Assembly: GCA_051878315.1 (NCBI GenBank)
Contig: JBJEJW010000001.1
Coordinates: forward strand, 1 to 6,540
Reading direction: 5' to 3'
Length of the DNA stretch: 6,540 nt
DNA from: W0P28-013 sp051878315
GTDB lineage: Bacteria > Bacteroidota > Bacteroidia > Bacteroidales > Paludibacteraceae
Each line of letters starts with the position of its first letter. The stretch's first letter is position 1. Below the pieces are notes generated by a model that saw nothing but the letters and a program-made list of their open reading frames with translations, searched no databases and was not told where the DNA came from. Shown piece by piece: positions 4,807 through 6,540 of this stretch. The translations under genes were made by a program, and so were the position numbers.

Positions 4807-6204
4807 ATGAACGACAACCAAACTATTTGCGCCGTTTCTACGGCTCCGGGCATCGGCGGCATCGCTGTTGTACGAATTTCGGGACGTGATGCTTTCGACG
4901 TTTGCGACCGCATTTTTCGTGCGAGTTCCGACGGTGTAACCATTGCAACGATGCCTGCCAATACCGTACGTTTCGGGCAAATCGGCGACGGTAGCGAACC
5001 AATTGACGAGGTGTTGGTAACAAAATTTTGTGCACCACATTCGTTTACGGGCGAAAATGTGGTCGAAATTTCCTGCCACGGCTCGCTCTACATTCAACAA
5101 GCCATTCTACAACTATTATTGGCAAAGGGTTGCCGCATGGCCGCCGCCGGCGAGTTTACGCAACGCGCTTTTTTGAACGGCAAGATGGATTTGTCGCAAG
5201 CCGAAGCCGTAGCCGACCTGATTGCTTCGCAAAGCCGTGCGGCACATCGTTTGGCCATGAACCAAATGCGTGGCGGATTTTCGAACGAACTGACCGCACT
5301 ACGCGATAAATTGCTGCAATTCACATCGCTTGTCGAGTTGGAACTCGACTTTGCCGACCACGAAGAGTTAGAGTTTGCCGACCGTAACGAATTACACCAA
5401 TTAGCAAATGACATTGAGCACAAAATCAAGCATTTAGCCGATTCTTTCAGCGTTGGAAATGTTATAAAAAATGGTGTGCCGGTTGCCATTGTAGGCGAAA
5501 CGAATGCCGGCAAATCGACATTGCTCAATGCTTTGGTCGGCGAGGAACGCGCCATCGTGAGCGACATCAGCGGCACGACGCGCGACATTATCGAAGAGAG
5601 CGTCAACATCGACGGCGTGCTGTTTCGCTTTGTCGATACCGCAGGCATTCGCCAAACCACCGACACCATCGAGCGAATGGGTATAGAGCGGTCGTTTGGT
5701 GCCATAGCCAAGAGTAACATTGTGCTGTTGGTTATTGATGTAGCAGCCATTCAACATGCGGATAAACAGCAAATAGACAAAATTCTAACCGAAGCCGACG
5801 GCAAAAAAATCATCGTTGTTTTCAACAAAATCGACCGCATTACGCCATCGGATTTGCAAAAAATCATGCACGAATACGAGGCTATGCAGATTGAAAGCAT
5901 CGGTATTTCGGCGAAAGAACATCTCCATATCAATGCGTTACGCCGAAAATTGTCGGCGGCGGCGCAAGTGCCGGAGGTTGGTCAGAACGACGTAACCGTA
6001 ACCAATATGCGACACTACGAAGCCTTGCGACATGCGCACGATGCCATTCAGCGTGTCATTGAGGGGTTAAATAGCGGAATATCAGGCGATTTCCTATCGC
6101 AAGACTTGCGCGAATGCATCAACTATTTAGGTGAAATCACCGGCCAAATCACCACCGACGAAGTGCTTGGCAACATTTTCAGCAAGTTTTGCATCGGGAA
6201 GTAA
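4807..6204 (+). CDS. mnmE: tRNA uridine-5-carboxymethylaminomethyl modification GTPase MnmE
   Basis: With MnmG this GTPase installs the carboxymethylaminomethyl group on the wobble uridine (U34) of several tRNAs. From ATG 4807 it has 465 residues, normal for the family. The N-terminal tetrahydrofolate-binding domain runs to about residue 118 (TICAVSTAPGIGGIAVVRIS near the start, EISCHGS at 87-93, GEFTQRAFLNGKMDL at 115-129). The helical domain carries the inserted G domain: GETNAGKST (230-238, P-loop), GTTRD (256-260), DTAG (277-280), NKID (340-343) and SAK (368-370). The C-terminus is FCIGK (461-465) with the conserved catalytic-site Cys462. All key residues are present. An upstream in-frame TTG at 4762 lies inside the hairpin and would add 15 residues that do not resemble the family. 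No separate promoter is convincing, so it may be read from the phosphorylase promoter. Confidence 0.98.
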   Translation: MNDNQTICAVSTAPGIGGIAVVRISGRDAFDVCDRIFRASSDGVTIATMPANTVRFGQIGDGSEPIDEVLVTKFCAPHSFTGENVVEISCHGSLYIQQAILQLLLAKGCRMAAAGEFTQRAFLNGKMDLSQAEAVADLIASQSRAAHRLAMNQMRGGFSNELTALRDKLLQFTSLVELELDFADHEELEFADRNELHQLANDIEHKIKHLADSFSVGNVIKNGVPVAIVGETNAGKSTLLNALVGEERAIVSDISGTTRDIIEESVNIDGVLFRFVDTAGIRQTTDTIERMGIERSFGAIAKSNIVLLVIDVAAIQHADKQQIDKILTEADGKKIIVVFNKIDRITPSDLQKIMHEYEAMQIESIGISAKEHLHINALRRKLSAAAQVPEVGQNDVTVTNMRHYEALRHAHDAIQRVIEGLNSGISGDFLSQDLRECINYLGEITGQITTDEVLGNIFSKFCIGK

Positions 6205-6209
6205 AGAGG

Positions 6210-6277
6210 TAGCCCAACACAATCTACAGGACGTGTGTCTTTTGTATCACACAAGTTCTTGGATAGTGTTGAGGCTG
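6210..6277. repeat. Long near-palindromic hairpin downstream of mnmE
   Basis: Nested arms run almost without interruption: TAGCC (6210-6214) with GGCTG (6273-6277, one T-G pair), CAACAC (6215-6220) with GTGTTG (6266-6271), ATC (6222-6224) with GAT (6262-6264) across an A/A mismatch, CAGGAC (6227-6232) with GTTCTTG (6255-6261, one extra T), and GTGTG (6233-6237) with CACAC (6248-6252), leaving a ten-base loop. The structure starts six bases after the mnmE stop. It has no T-run, so it is not a classical terminator. It may be a 3' stabilising or processing structure or part of a mobile element end. Confidence 0.65.
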
Positions 6278-6404
6278 TAGTATGTTCAAACTTCTGCACA
6301 GTTTTTAGAGTTAAGAAAGGCTGGAATCCTCTTTCTGTCTATTATTATTTTAGTTCATTTATAATTTTGGAGTTTTTCAACTTCGAGAGGAAAACTTCCT
6401 GACT

Positions 6405-6452
6405 AAAAAATCTTCAATTAGATGCTGCATTTACCGCTATACTAATTGAAGA
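6405..6452 (-). terminator. Possible minus-strand terminator (11-bp inverted repeat)
   Basis: TCTTCAATTAG (6411-6421) and CTAATTGAAGA (6442-6452) are perfect inverted repeats of 11 bp around a 20-base loop. On the minus strand the stem is followed at once by six T (A run 6405-6410), which is the arrangement of an intrinsic terminator for a gene coming from beyond the right edge. The long loop and A/T-rich stem are less typical, so an alternative is a protein-binding inverted repeat. Confidence 0.45.
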
Positions 6453-6540
6453 TATTAGTGAAAGTATCCCCAATAATATTGTAGCTACCCTTCAAGGTTT
6501 GGAGAAAAATCGCCATAACCGTGCGATAAATCAGAATTTA

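Larger units (their letters stand above)
6205..6540. other. Region after mnmE with no assignable gene
   Basis: I cannot assign a gene here. In the mnmE frame the plus strand is open for 65 codons after the stop, meets TGA at 6400-6402, then is open for 46 more codons to the edge (for example LQLDAAFTAILIEDISESIP from 6412), but without an ATG. The minus strand is also open over about 6205-6345. A long hairpin (6210-6277), a smaller one (6314-6336, AGAAAGG with CC-T-CTTTCT), the palindrome AGGAA-AAC-TTCCT (6388-6400) and an inverted repeat (6411-6452) fill much of the stretch. It could be decayed coding sequence, the end of a mobile element, or intergenic DNA before a gene that lies beyond the edge. 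Confidence 0.5.

Noticed and set aside
4573..5933. Long minus-strand ORFs opposite the phosphorylase and mnmE (up to 218 codons)
   Set aside because: They are antisense shadows of strongly conserved genes, with low-complexity Ser-rich or Arg-rich translations.
6362..6369. TAATTTTG as a promoter -7 element
   Set aside because: There is no TTTG 18-20 bases upstream and no clear gene start downstream.
1..6540. CRISPR array, retron or toxin-antitoxin pair
   Set aside because: No regularly spaced direct repeats, reverse transcriptase or recognisable toxin were found on either strand.

Overview
The window looks like chromosomal DNA from a member of the Bacteroidales (phylum Bacteroidota). The main evidence is four promoters with the typical Bacteroidota architecture (TTTG, about 18-20 bases, TAnnTTTG), weak or absent Shine-Dalgarno sequences in front of most genes, and Bacteroidota-like versions of peptide deformylase, the TrmN6-type methyltransferase, a nucleoside phosphorylase and MnmE. 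No species can be assigned from the sequence alone.

Left part (1 to about 1955) is accessory and reads as more A/T-rich. Bases 1-267 carry, on the minus strand, the C-terminal part of a Mu-type phage minor head (MuF-like) protein; it continues past the left edge and is cut off at its N-terminal side by in-frame stops. Next to it, on the plus strand, lie a coiled-coil ORF of doubtful start (270-491), a GIY-YIG nuclease-family protein with a second, possibly RAMA-like, C-terminal domain (496-1185), a small secreted protein (1205-1582) and a short XRE-type helix-turn-helix protein (1587-1838). The last three are closely spaced and end at an intrinsic terminator (1913-1953), so they may form one transcription unit.

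Middle part (1955-2500) holds no convincing protein gene but is dense in RNA signals. A consensus promoter (1965-1996) and a strong terminator (2116-2150) bracket about 140 bases that probably encode an orphan small RNA. Facing it on the minus strand is a tRNA-Pro(UGG) gene with its own promoter and intrinsic terminator.

Right part (2499-6204) is a co-directional housekeeping block: def (removal of N-formyl from new proteins), a TrmN6-like tRNA1(Val) A37 methyltransferase, a uridine phosphorylase-like nucleoside phosphorylase with its own promoter, and mnmE (wobble-uridine modification). Together with tRNA-Pro this is a translation and tRNA-modification neighbourhood. A composite hairpin lies between the phosphorylase and mnmE.

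The last 336 bases (6205-6540) contain no gene I can name. They hold a long near-palindromic hairpin starting six bases after the mnmE stop, smaller hairpins, an 11-bp inverted repeat that reads as a terminator on the minus strand, and partly open frames on both strands. The 3' end of mnmE is a known integration site for some genomic islands in other bacteria, so this may be the start of another accessory region, but no attachment duplication is visible here. I did not find a clearly new defence or mobile system; the best candidates for new biology are the orphan small RNA and the structured DNA after mnmE.
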